From positions 62,001 to 126,000 of the forward strand of contig JAETXT010000015.1 in assembly GCA_019188255.1 (NCBI GenBank): 64,000 bases of DNA. The letters run 5' to 3'. Shown one piece after another: positions 23,834 to 34,926 of the stretch; position 1 is the first letter of the stretch, and each line of letters begins with the position of its first letter. The position numbers and the translations under genes were made by a program. The notes beneath the pieces are model-generated. The model saw only the letters and a list, made by a program, of their open reading frames with translations. It had not been told where the DNA came from and searched no databases. Origin of the DNA: Verticillium longisporum. Its lineage: Eukaryota; Ascomycota; Sordariomycetes; Glomerellales; Plectosphaerellaceae.

Positions 23834-25027
23834 ATGGTACGTGCTTCTCGTGCTTGCTGTCTTGCTCACCCTGTCCCTCGTGGCCCATGTCTCGGGAAAC
23901 TGCCTCGTCGTGCCGGCCGACTTCTCCCCACCCGTCTTTTTTCTCTGTCTCCGGTGGCGAAGCGTCCATGCTGAACATTCCAGGGCTGTTGCTTCTCCCG
24001 CCCCGACGGGCCCAACTCACCCTATCCGGGCGGTGACGACAACAATGCGGCGTCCGCTCACCCCATCAACCAGGCGCCGACGACATCCCAACACGCAGCC
24101 CCCTACGAGACCCCCGCCACAGCCACCGTCAACGCCAGCATCCCCCGCACAACCTCGCCCTCGCACCAGACCCTGCCCGTCCAGTCCCGCCGTCGCTCTC
24201 GCCGCGAGAACGCCCCGCTCGACGAGCACATCAACAAGCCCCTGCGCCGCCATGCCTGGACCTCAACCTCCCGCACCTGGACGCGCGCCGCCCTCGCCCG
24301 CGAGCGCACCGACTTTTTCGACACCCGCGTCACCGGCCGCGCCGAGGTCTGGGAGACGCTGCACGCCGCCCTCCGCGTACTCTGGGACCCCGCCGCCCAG
24401 GGCGCCGCCGACGACGGCACCAACGGCCTCGCCCCGGCCCAGGGCTTCCTCACCGCCGCAGAGGTCACCCTGCCGACGGGCAACCTCGCCAACGGCGTCT
24501 ATGACGCCCTCGGCAACTACTACCCACTGCCCGAGTGGGTCGTTGCCGATCCTGACAACGTGGCCGAGGACGAGACGAACGCCGATGCCGACGAGGCCCG
24601 CAGCAGCACGGGCCGCGACAAGGAGGACCTGACGGGCGGCGAAGACACCGAGGACGCAGACGACGAGGCCGCCCGCCGCCGCGAGGAGAAGGGCAAGGCC
24701 GTCGACGACGCGCAGAACCGCGTCACGGTCCTCGCGCGCATCAGCGACACGTCGCGCGATATCTCCGTTTCCGTGAGCGAGGCCGACACGATGCGGACCG
24801 TGGCGCGCAAGATTCATCAGCAGTCAGGGGTAGGTTCTCCTCTATTCCACACTCGCCCCCTCTCTCGCATCCTTCTGACAGATCTCCCACTCCAGCTCCC
24901 TAATACCAAGACGATCCGCATCGCGTACATGGGCAAGCTCGCCAAGGAGAGCACGCCCCTTGCCGACCTCGGCTGGACACGAGGGCACGTCGTCAACGCC
25001 TTTGTTTTCGAGCGCCATGCGAGCTGA
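23834..25027 (+). CDS. UBTD-like ubiquitin-domain protein with N-myristoylation signal
   Basis: Relative of human UBTD1/UBTD2, which bind ubiquitin-conjugating enzymes. The first coding exon is only the ATG (23834-23836). After a 147-bp intron (GTACGT donor, CAG acceptor at 23983), exon 2 (23984-24829) gives MGCCFSRPDGPN, a good myristoylation plus palmitoylation signal matching the MG.C start of animal UBTDs. A Pro/Thr/Ala-rich linker follows. The UBTD domain at about residues 75-190 includes PLRRHAWTSTSRTWTR, FFDTRVTGRAEVWETL and LPTGNL..GVYDALGNYYPLPEW. After an acidic linker comes the ubiquitin-like fold (VLARISDTSRDISVSVSEADTM). Intron 24830-24895 joins HQQSG to LPNTKTIRIAYMGK; it is a multiple of three without a stop, so retention would add 22 residues. 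Total 326 residues. Confidence 0.88.
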
Positions 25028-25619
25028 GCGACGCGCGTGGCGAGCACCCTAATTACGCACCCATTCCCGGCGTCGAGGCGGGCGATCTAATCTGCCTGCA
25101 AGCGAGCGAGCGAGCGAGAGATGGAGGGAGAGAGAGAGAATTTTTGTATACCGAGCACAATGTCCCTGCTCAGATTTTGTCCAAGCCTCGAGTTTTGTTC
25201 AGACTGTTTCTTGTCTTTCATTTTTGATACCACTGCCGCATAGGCGCCCCTCCGTTGGAGAGAGGGGGGCAATGGAGTCTCTTGGCATGGAGCGCATACC
25301 TGTCTTTGATTTAGGGCCTAGTGTCTAGTTGCCTATTTAATGAATGTGCCGATCGGGCAGATAGATGGAGCGGCGAGGCTACTGCGGACTCTGCTTTGAT
25401 GTGACCTGCACGGGAGAAAACGTCAAGTGTCATGATGCACAGCACACCAGTCATCGGAATCATCTCAATTCTACCTATCGCTTACGCCATACCCGACAGC
25501 ACTTTTACTCTAACCCCGTAGCAAGCGCGCTCCCCCACCGGCGGCCGTCCCCTCGGCGGGGAACACGGCATTATCCCCCGCGGAACGCGTCCGCCGCGCC
25601 ACGTCACGCCCGGCAGCTT
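25028..25619. other. Convergent intergenic region
   Basis: About 590 bp between the UBTD-like gene and beta-COP, holding both 3' UTRs. A short AGCG repeat (about 25101-25117) is followed by a GA-rich run (25118-25139). No gene is seen. Confidence 0.5.
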
Positions 25620-28608
25620 CTAGGCCGCCGCGACGCCAATCTTGTTGATGCCCTTCAGCGAGCCGAGGCTCAGCGCCAGGCCCTGCGAGCGGCTCCGTAT
25701 TCTCACGAAGCCCGTGATGGGGCCCTGCTCGCCGTCCTGCTCGATGCTCAGGTTGGCCAGCGCGTCCTCGCCTGCAGTGGTTAGCATGATCAGATCCCAA
25801 GCAGGATTGCGGGAAAGGTCCTTACCGAACACGCTCCGGGCGTACAGGTTCGCGCTCAGGAACTGGCAGTCGCCCTTGAGACTGGCCTCGGGCGTCAGGC
25901 AGTTCATGTTGGTCGCGGCCATGAGCTGCTCGAGGAAGTCGCGCAGCGTCTTCGCCTTGGAGTTGATGTTGACCTTGTTCTCCCACTCAAACTCGGTCCA
26001 CATGGTGCGGAACTGCGTCTCCGTGCACGACGCCGGCTGGATGTAGTCCATAATGTCGACGTGCACGTCGTTGAGGATGACCACGTTGGTATCCGTCGAG
26101 TGCGCGCCGTCGTAGACAACGTTGCCGAAAATGACGCCCGTGTCCGTCGACGACACCTTGATCGTGCACTGCACGTTGTGGAAGCCGTGCGGGCCCAGGT
26201 TCTGCGTCGTTGGCCTCTCGACCACCTTGAGGTCGCCCAGCGTCGCAAACTCGACCGACAGGTTCTGCAGCGTCTCCGACGTCTGGTTGACGAGCAGCAC
26301 GTCGAGAACAATATCAAACTGGTGCACCGTGACGTACGTCTCGGCGTATACGGGATCAGAGAAACCGGTGAGCTGGACTACCCTGCTGAGCTTGGACGAC
26401 AGGTCCTCAGCGGCCGACTCGCCGCCCGTGGCCCGCTCGAGGTCGACATCAATCTCGTCCACGCCGCTGCCCGCGTTCTTCTTCGACAGTTGCCGGATCT
26501 GAACCACATCATCGACCTGGATGGCCGTCTTGGCCTTCTCGACGGCCTCCTTTGCCGCGCGCTTCTTCTCTTCCGCCTGCACCATGGCGCGGAAGGCCTT
26601 TCGTGTGTCGTCCAGGTACACCGTCTCAATTTGCTTGTGCTGGGTGAACTCGGACAGTGACCGCACACCGGACATGATACGGTCGACAGAGTCCTCGTCA
26701 ATGGGGGCCTTGACAAACTGAGACTGGCCCACGCGAATGATGGAGATCATGATGAGCATGGCCTCACCCCTGAGGGCGTTGGTGCGGGCGGTATCCTTGG
26801 AGATCTGTGCGTGCCTCATGACGAGCTTGGTCAGGGTGGCTGAAAGAACGGTGGCGAGGTAGTAGTCGCCATCGAGAATGAGCTGTCTCAGCGGTGGCTT
26901 CTGAGCGGCCTTGACGGCCTCGAGCTTGGCTGCCGCCGACGACTGGCTTGTGAGGGCAGTCTCGGTCGCGTAGGTTCCATCCGCCAACACCTTGCGCGAG
27001 CCAGAGGGCGCCGCGGGCTTCGAGTGTCCGTTGACCTGCTCCTCCTCCTTCTTCTCGTCATCATTATCATCCAGCAGTCGTTGTTCCGAGGCAAGGATGG
27101 GGATCTCGCCGAGACTCGCGCGTATCCTCTTCCAAGCATCCCGAACGTCACCCTCGTCGAGGGAGTATTCACCAATGATCCACATGATGCCCCGGTAAAC
27201 CTTTCCAGCGCGAACCTCGCCCAGCGTGGCGACGAGCCTGGCAACGATGGGCTTGCGAAGCTTGGGAAACTTTTCCACGACCTCCTTGACAAAGTCGATA
27301 ACATCGACTGCAGACGCGTTGTTAAAGTCGGCAACAAAGTCCATCAGCAGCTCGACGACGCTGGCCGCCACCTCGGAGAACTTGATGGCGCACTGGTGGA
27401 TGGAGTGGATCAGGAGCTGGCGGTATTCCGTGTTCTTCTCATACTCTTGGTCGACCGTCTTTGACAGCTCCTTCTTCAGCAACAAGACAACTTCCTCGAC
27501 GTTCTTGCTCGACACCATGTCGAGAACCAGGTTGAGCGCTTTCCTCCTGACGTCGATGTCGGGGCTGGACAGCACACGCAGAATTTCCATGACCGAGTCG
27601 TCGAGAACGCCGGGACTCTTCCTGCGCAGCTGATCGACGCGATCGAGAACGATGAGCTTCACATTGTTGTCGGCCTCCTTGATACTGAGCTCGATGAACT
27701 TGGCGGCGGCGGCCTTGACGGCGACAGGGTTGTTCGTGAGGGCGGTCAGGGACGAGGCGGCCTCGTACACGACAGTAGACGTGTTGGCCTCGAGCAGGTC
27801 AAAAATGAGACGCAGATACCGCGGCTTGTTCTGGGAGTTCTGCACAGCATCCTTGCGGATGAACTCGAGCTCCACCAGCTGAAGGAGCTCCTCTGCGTTC
27901 GGGATGCCGTCAAAGACCTGGCTGAGGTAGACGAGAGCCCTCTCGTGCTCCATGGAGGACAGTCCGCCAATCGCATTCCTCTTGTATGTGGGGTCGGTCT
28001 CCGCTTCGAGGAAGGTGCTGATCACTTCGGGCGCGTCAGGCATGAGGGTACAACAGTGCAGGAAGATGGAGCCAACGCCAAAGACGGCATTCTTGCGAAC
28101 GTAGGCGTGGCGGTGCTCGAGACATTGCCTTGCGGAGGACAGGAGGGGCTCGATGAGCTCGGGCTCGCGGAGCTTGCAGAGGAATCGCAGGGTGTTGCCG
28201 CGAATGTATTCGTTGGGATGTTGAAGATCGTTCCTGATGCCGTTGCTGCAGTCCACCATGGTCAGTACAGTTTCGCTTTGAGGAAATACATCGGCAAACG
28301 CACCAGACCAGGATCATCTCCTGCTTGAGCTTGCCAGTGGAGTCCAACTTGGGGCAGATCTCGTAGTAAAAGTAGAGCATCTTCTTCAGGGCCTTGTGCT
28401 TCGAGGGCATGACGAATCGGATAATGTGCATCAGGAGCTGGGGCATCGAATCGCCGTTGAGCATAATGGTGAGGATGCGCTTCATCGTCTCGACCTTGCT
28501 CTCGTCGGTCCCCTTTTCCAGCTGCGTCTAGAGATCGGCCAGGGCCGGCACGACGGCCGTGGTGTCCTGGTGGTCCAAGCTATAGAGATGAAGGAGAGAT
28601 GAATCCAT
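25620..28608 (-). CDS. sec26: Coatomer subunit beta (beta-COP, Sec26), with an in-frame TAG at codon 27
   Basis: Part of the COPI coat for Golgi-to-ER and intra-Golgi transport. Exons 28304-28608, 25826-28245 and 25620-25771; introns 28246-28303 (donor GTGCGT) and 25772-25825 (donor GTAAGG). The protein would be about 958 residues. The adaptin-like N-terminal solenoid shows MLYFYYEICPKLD, IRNDLQHPNEYIRGNTLRFL and HRHAYVRKNAVFGVGSI. A charged linker (DDNDDEKKEEEQVNG) is followed by the appendage (NCLTPEASLKGDCQFLSANLYARSVFG, EDALANLSIEQ). The start MDSS..LYSLDHQD matches the family start, but codon 27 is TAG (28528-28530) where relatives have Lys or Arg, directly before TQLEKGTDE. Translation could restart at Met42 (28485), losing 41 residues. 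An essential gene should not be dead, so a base error or recent mutation is likely. Confidence 0.92.
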
Positions 28609-29236
28609 GATGTGCGGTGGGATGCGGGCAGATGCCAGCGCGCAGTGGGTGGCGGGGAGAGGAGGGGGTTGTGTGTTTCTTCGGTGGACGTGTTCAAAGG
28701 GGGAGGTTCAGGCGATACCTGGTCCAAGTGGGATGCGGCCAGCTGGGCGGTGGGGAGCCTGGGGGTGGGTGTGTCCAATGCAGTTCGAAATTGTTAGGGG
28801 AGCTTTCCGCCGGCCGAGCTACGATGGCTGTGGGCTTCGAATATGACCATCCGTCGCGAATGCGCACTTCCAAGAAGCTCCCTTTCGAGGTTGATGGTGA
28901 TCGAGGCGGGTTAGAAGCGAATGCGACTTTCACCAGTTGGGCTGTCGGAGCTTCGTGGACATCTGGCCTACCTCCTGGCCTCGCCGAACACCTGTCACTA
29001 AGCGAATTGAATGCACGTGATCTGCATTCTGTAGAGTCCCTGGATTCGGAGCGGATTAAAGGGAGTGCCTGGTGCGCGTCCATGGTGGGGTCCTGTTGGC
29101 CCCGCCACACCACAGCAACCCACTCTCCAGTTGTGCTGGGTCCAGGCGAGCCTTGTTCACTCGAGAGCTCCCCCACGCCAGCCTTGCAGATTCCATCCTC
29201 GACGACCGACAAACAAGGCCATTGCCGAGCGACACA
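28609..29236. other. Divergent promoter region of beta-COP and mago
   Basis: About 630 bp shared by two divergent housekeeping genes. No coding frame is supported, although one open frame spans most of it. No TATA box is seen. Confidence 0.5.
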
Positions 29237-29983
29237 ATGGCGGACACGAGCGATACCTTTTACATGAGATACTAGTACGACTGTCTCCGGAGTTTGAAGG
29301 TCGTCAAGACTAACAATGCATAGCTCCGGCCACTCTGGACGCTTTGGTCATGAGTTTCTCGGTTCGCCTACATCGATGCTCTTTGGCTGTAGACAAAGCT
29401 GACCCGGTGTACGTGCAGAGTTCGACTTTCGCGTAGTCGGCGACGGCCTTAGTGCGATCGCGCGGTACGCCAACAACTCGAACTACCGAAACGACAGCTT
29501 GATCCGCAAAGAGAGTACGATAACAGCTTCTACGAAACCTAGGGAGGGGGACTGATATATGGTGTACAGTGTGTGTCAGCTCGCTTGTTATCGAAGAGAT
29601 CAGGCGCATCATCAAGTCAAGCGAGATCATGAAGTATGTTGTGATGGACTGAGGAGACAAATCGAATCGGCCAAAGCGAGCTGTGGCTGACCCCTCACAG
29701 GGAAGACGACTCAAAGTGGCCGCAGAAGAACAAGGACGGGCGCCAGGAGCTCGAGATTCGTCTTGGAAATGATCACATTTCGTTCGAGGTACGGCCCATT
29801 GACTCGAAGGCGATTGGCAGTTGGACTGACAGGCTTGTACAGACGGCCAAGATTGGCTCCCTCGTGGATGTGACCGAATCGGCGGACCCCGAAGGCCTGC
29901 GTGTCTTCTACTATCTGGTGCAGGACCTCAAGGCGTTGGTATTCAGCCTAATCGCCCTTCACTTCAAGATTAAGCCGATCTAG
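29237..29983 (+). CDS. mago: Mago nashi homologue, exon junction complex core
   Basis: Pairs with Y14 and locks eIF4A3 on spliced mRNA. The gene is split into six short exons: 29237-29274, 29324-29361, 29419-29514, 29570-29633, 29701-29788 and 29843-29983. Its five introns (49-67 bp) have donors GTACGA, GTTCGC, GTACGA, GTATGT and GTACGG. The product is 154 residues. Conserved blocks are [20 protein letters not shown] near the N-terminus, then [60 protein letters not shown] and a C-terminal [30 protein letters not shown]. The whole family core is present with no break. Such dense splicing of an EJC gene is notable in a genome whose other genes mostly have one to three introns. Confidence 0.93.
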
Positions 29984-31551
29984 ACGGGGTGCAGTGCGAC
30001 GGACAAAAGAAGGGCGACGCGGAAACAAAAATGATACCCCAGACGAAGAGCTGGATCCGAGTATTAGGCATCAGGAGCGGTGAGCGGTGAGCAGCCGACC
30101 TCCAGGCACTCCAAAGACACCTCTGACGAGATATCTTGCGTGACTCTCTATCAAGACAGGGGGAGACGCAGTATGAATGAACGAAACCTTTACATTTGAT
30201 GGAAGCACGAGAGCTACAGCACAGTTGATGTCGATGATCGCGACGCCAAGTTGTGAGAGCATTTCATGCGTGCGTCAAGGCGGGCAAACCCTTGGTACCT
30301 ACCTAGGGCCCTGTTGTGGCAGTGGCTTGATGTTTGCGTTGCTGTGAAACTCTTGTCATGGCCAGAAACGGCAGGCCTCGTGGTTCCTGGGAGCTGTGGC
30401 TCCCCTTCCCCAGTGCGCCGTTGTCACACGGGGTAGGCGTCATATGTTGTAAGACCTCGCCGCGACCAAAGCCCACGAGGCGCGTGTTTTGCACCTGAAC
30501 ATCTCCAGTCGCATTTCCTGAAGCTTTCTTTTCGTCATGTCCCGTCAAGACGCGGTCCCACATACTGCACGCAAGCCAGTCCACCTTGAACGACACCCCG
30601 GATCGCCATGGAAGGAAGCACAGCAGCCCAGGACCCTGCGCCAAACCGGCCGCCCGCCAGCAAAGGGACAAGGTGAGGTACCTAAGGTGTGGTGGGTAGT
30701 GGGCCGCCAGGCCAGAACGTGCAGAATGGCGACGTGGGGGTCCAATCAGCTTCAGCTTCTCAGGGAGTTTCTCCAGGCCTTTAGCCCAACCAAGGCCAGA
30801 AGGCCGTTCCCCCGTAGTGCCCCGTAGGGGGCGTCATCGGCTTGTCGCCGCCAGTTCAAGTACGTTACCGACCAGGGAAAGCGAGGCACTCACTCCTCTC
30901 CCCCCAGGCTGTCCCATCCAGCGTGCCCATGTCCAACTGAGCCCATTCCAATTCGATCGCACCACATCTGCTGGGCTGAACTCAACTCTGTTCTGTCTTA
31001 CCCTGCATCTGTCCTACCTTGGCCTCAGATCGCGTTGCGACTCGCCCAATTTACATTACCCGTGTCTTGCCGAATTCACCTCGCAGAGGGCAACATAGAC
31101 AGACACTTCCAGGCTGGTCATCTCAACGTCTGGTCTCTCTGCCTTCAGCTCTCGCCAGGCCATCGATCGACTGGACGACCCTTGGCCAGATCTTCCTCCA
31201 TGTCGCCCTCCACCACCTGAACGGTCCATCCTGCTCCAACTGCGCAGCCAATGCAGTTGCGTATCCCCGACCGCCACATCTTGCTTGGCAAGCTGTGATC
31301 CTCTCTCTCTCTCTTGGCCATTCTGTAAGAGACTGGACAACCACCCATACGACCGACGAGTCCCCATTCTGTAAATCGACATTGAGTCACTCTGCGATTT
31401 TCGAGTCTTTGACCATATACACACATACGAGTCCTGCCGATTTATCCCTCGACGACGTGCGCCAACAACACTTGCGATACCACATCCTTCACCGCAACCA
31501 CAGCGATCCGTTTCGCCGAGGATCGCTTCTCCGACACACAACCCCTCTACC
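29984..31551. other. 1.6-kb gap upstream of gid4
   Basis: No supported gene. It holds a GGTACCTACCTAGG word near 30294, an AGGTACCT palindrome (30676-30683) and a short CT run near 31300-31315. The pyrimidine-rich, ACC/CAC-rich last 400 bases look like a long 5' UTR of gid4. Confidence 0.5.
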
Positions 31552-32846
31552 ATGCCTACTCCCTCTCCAAACCCTCCACCTGGCCCTCACTCGCCGCGTT
31601 CGTACCACACCTGCCCAGAGGACACAGGCACGCGATCATCGTCACGCAGTCCGCACATACCAGCCGAAGCCGGCGAAGGAAGCCTGCACGCCGCAGGGGG
31701 GGGCTCTGAGGAAACCCCTGTCGTCCCTGTCATTGAGGTCTCCTCGCAGACGAGCCACATCACAGAGAGCATGATTGAAGACGAACCCACGTCGGCGATA
31801 TCCTCAAGGGCAACCACCATGTCGCCAGCACCCGAGTCGACAGTCACATCTCGGACGACACCAGGCCCAGGGACCGACTTTGATGTGGTCAAGCAGATGG
31901 AGCTTGACGAAGACGAACACCAGACGACCGTAGAGGGCCTGCGACTACACGACGGAGAAAGCGGTGCCAGCGGGACGGGACGATCATCCCATCCTGCATC
32001 CAACGTGCAAGACGCGGGTCCTGGCAAGGGAAGCGATGTTGTGCATGTGATGATGGGGGACGAGGAGGAGCTAATGGCGCCCTCCATGGGATCAGATTAC
32101 CCCAGCTTGAGGGTTCGTGGTATTCTTCTTGACGCACGGCTTGCAGCTGACTGACGATGTAGACAATCCCCACCTCCCCATCGTCCTTTTTGCGACCGGG
32201 AAGCAAATTCCACGGCACGCAGCAGTCGGAGAGACAAGTCTATGATGTGCAGGTGGAAATCAAGCACGTCGACCTGAAGGAGTCTTTTCTCTGTGGTTAT
32301 CTCCGGATCCAAGGTCAGCACGTTTGTCGAGTCCGGGTTGACCACTACTGACGCAAGAATCACAGGCCTCACTGAAGATCATCCGACTCTGACGACATAC
32401 TTTGAAGGCGAGATCATCGGCACCAAATACAACTTTTTCACAAACCACGATACCTGGGGTGCCACCAACAAAATCGACCTCAACCACTGGGGCAAGTTTG
32501 CGGCGTTCCGCCCCTTTCAGAAACAGGCTCGAAAGGGACCGGTGAGCGTCCGTGATGTGGCGCAGTGTGAGAACATTTTCATGCGGTGGAAAGAACATTT
32601 CCTGGTCCCCGATCACCGAGTGCGCACCATCAGTGGCGCCAGCTTTGAGGGCTTCTACTATATCTGCTTCAACCAAGTCAAGGGTGAAGTGAGCGGGATA
32701 TACTTTCACTCCAAGAGTGAGAAGTAAGCATTCGCAGCGCATCGTCTGAGTAATGAGCAAATGCTAACAGAAAACATAGGTTCCAACAGCTGGAGCTCAA
32801 GCATGTCGAAGACAAGGGATGCTTCGGCGCGATGGAGTTCAGGTAG
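31552..32846 (+). CDS. gid4: GID/CTLH ubiquitin ligase substrate receptor Gid4/Vid24
   Basis: Recognises N-terminal proline degrons so that the GID E3 ligase can degrade gluconeogenic enzymes when glucose returns. Exons 31552-32112, 32163-32313, 32366-32723 and 32780-32846; the three introns are 50-56 bp, and the last has GTAAGC and a GCTAAC branch point. Length 378. The first 190 residues are a disordered Ser/Thr/Pro/Glu-rich tail. The Vid24 beta-barrel follows: [93 protein letters not shown] and GIYFHSKSEKFQQLEL. No damage is seen. The gene converges on trm11, whose stop lies about 170 bp away. Confidence 0.92.
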
Positions 32847-33015
32847 CGGCGGGGCGTACCGGTCTTTATTATCAAGGGCACGGCAGCTTCGGGGCAGACG
32901 GCAGATGAGCATGCTTTGGATGATATCAGCGGAAACGGAACGAGACAATGATGAGCCGGTCCATTTCGAGGCTGCGGCCGTACGACGGGGTATATTTGCT
33001 GTATATCTTTTTTCT

Positions 33016-34541
33016 TCATGCCTCTTCCTTTTTGAACCCTTTGAAGTACCTCTCTCGGAACGGGTTCAGTTCATCAGCCGTCACGCCCTCATGTTTCGCA
33101 CGTTTGTGCAATGAGAGCTTTTCCTGGTCGACCTGGCTGTCAGGCATGCGCCGATATGTGATGAGGCGTCGAGACCCTGCGGGTGTCAGTGAGTGGAACT
33201 AAACAGGGGTGGAGATGGGGTCACCCAACATACACCGGTTGAACGGCTGCACGCAGACAGACACAATCTCGAGACATGGGTGCGTCGGCACGTTAAGCTC
33301 TTGATCCTCGTCGTTGGCCGTGGGCATCCAGAACGACAGGCGGCCCTCATCCACGAGCATTTGGGTGGCAAACTCGAGAATATCGTCCAGCATGGCCAGG
33401 AAGCTGTACGGCTTTTTCGGCGCAATGTAGCTGGGTGAGCTTGTGACGATCAGCAACGGTTACGCAGAAGAAATCGACAAAGAGAAAAGAAAAGGGCAAC
33501 TGACTTCCAGTACTTTTCACCCGCGACAATGACGTTGGGCGTCTTCTCCGGGTCCCGACACCCAAGCACCTTGAGGCCCTCCCGCACGCCATAGGGCGGG
33601 TCGCACACGATGCCGTCCATCCACCGCCGCCTGACGAGCGGCGTATTCGTCAGGTCTGCCGTGAAGAACTCGCCCACAAGCTGCTCGAGCCCGTACTGCG
33701 CAAAGTTGCCCTTGAGGCTCTTCTGCCCGCCCTGGCCCCTGAAGCTCCGCCCGTCAATGTCGCTGCCGAAGGCGAGCGCGCCAAAGTGGGCCGCCGCGAC
33801 GGGAAGCTCCCCGTGCCGACAAAGGGGTCGTAGAAGATCTTGCCGGGGGCGGCGAGCGCCATGTTGGCCGTCACGAGGGCGAGCTCCGAGTCCATGGACG
33901 TCGTGCTGATGTAGCCGCGCTTCTTGAGGTCGTAGGTGCGGCACAGCTCGCGCGAGCCGCCGCCGAGCCAGCGGCCGAGGAATAGACGCCGTGGGTTCGG
34001 CTCCGGGCGGACGCCGGCGGGACGGAACGGCCAGTCTTCGAAAATGGTGAACGTCTCGTCCGGGGCGCGCATGTCGATGCGGCCCTGAAAGGCGAGGTAG
34101 GAGAACGAGTTGATGAGCTGGACGCGCTCGTCCATCGTGCGCGTGTGCTGGAAGGCGTCGACGATGAACTTGAAGGAGCAGGTCGCGTAGGAGGACCAGA
34201 GGGGCTCGGTGCGGGCGCGCACGTCGGCGTGGATGTCCTCGTAGAGGCCCGATGGGGCATAGCCCCAGAGCTCGTGGATGGACTGTATGAGGATGGCGCG
34301 GCGGATGAGGGCGCGGGCTGCGTCTGCCGAGGGAACGGTGATGATGCAAAAGGGGTGCTGGTGTTAGTCAGTATACACTTTTCTTCGTGATATGTGTAGG
34401 CGAGCAGAGGGGGAAAGCTGGGCGCACATCATCGGAGTATTCCAAAATTTTGAGATCAATGCCTTCGACAACAGCCAGAGCCTTGAGCTCGGCTAGCCGG
34501 AAAGATTCGTGGAACTGGCTGAAGCGGACAAGATAATCCAT
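33016..34541 (-). CDS. trm11: tRNA (guanine-10-N2) methyltransferase Trm11 (one frame break)
   Basis: Catalytic subunit that, with Trm112, methylates G10 of many tRNAs. Exons 34428-34541, 33505-34357, 33234-33430 and 33016-33176; introns 34358-34427, 33431-33504 and 33177-33233. Start at 34541 (MDYLVRFSQFHESFRLAEL), which fits the family N-terminus; an in-frame ATG at 34892 adds unrelated sequence. A THUMP-like N-terminal domain precedes the Rossmann methyltransferase, with the SAM site FYDPFVGTGS and the catalytic VCDPPYGVREG. Later come APKKPYSFLAMLDDILEFA, QPFNR-WSRRLITYRR and a basic C-terminus. The frame breaks near 33812, right after GTGSF; one C added to CCC restores PVAAAHFG and about 441 residues. 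Confidence 0.9.
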
Positions 34542-34926
34542 TTTGAGAGCAAGGTGAGGGGTCTGTTGAGAATCCTGTGTGGATATTTCGCAGTTATGCG
34601 CCCGTCCAAAGTCTGGGATCGTCCACACGTGGTCTCGACCCGAAGGTTTCGTAAACAACTCTCGCGAGCCTCGACTATTCAATGATGTGCCGTCTCTGGT
34701 GGAATTACTTAAAAGTGAAGAAAAGGCTAGACCGTGAGTGAGTTCGTGAGGAGACCATGACCCTTCTGCTGATTCAGTTCTGTGGCAGACATTTGCGCGA
34801 CCAATCAGCGGGGGAAAATCTTCGTTGTGGAACCTCCCTCTACCGTACTGCTCGTCTAACTGAACGACCACTTGGGACCAACCAGACGACATTCAGAGAA
34901 AGACGGTCACTGACCGCGTCGCAGAA
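34542..34926. promoter_or_regulatory. Shared divergent promoter of trm11 and rpp40
   Basis: 385 bp separate the start codons of two divergent tRNA-maturation genes, so one short region must drive both. No TATA box is seen near either start. The assignment rests on gene arrangement only. Confidence 0.5.
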
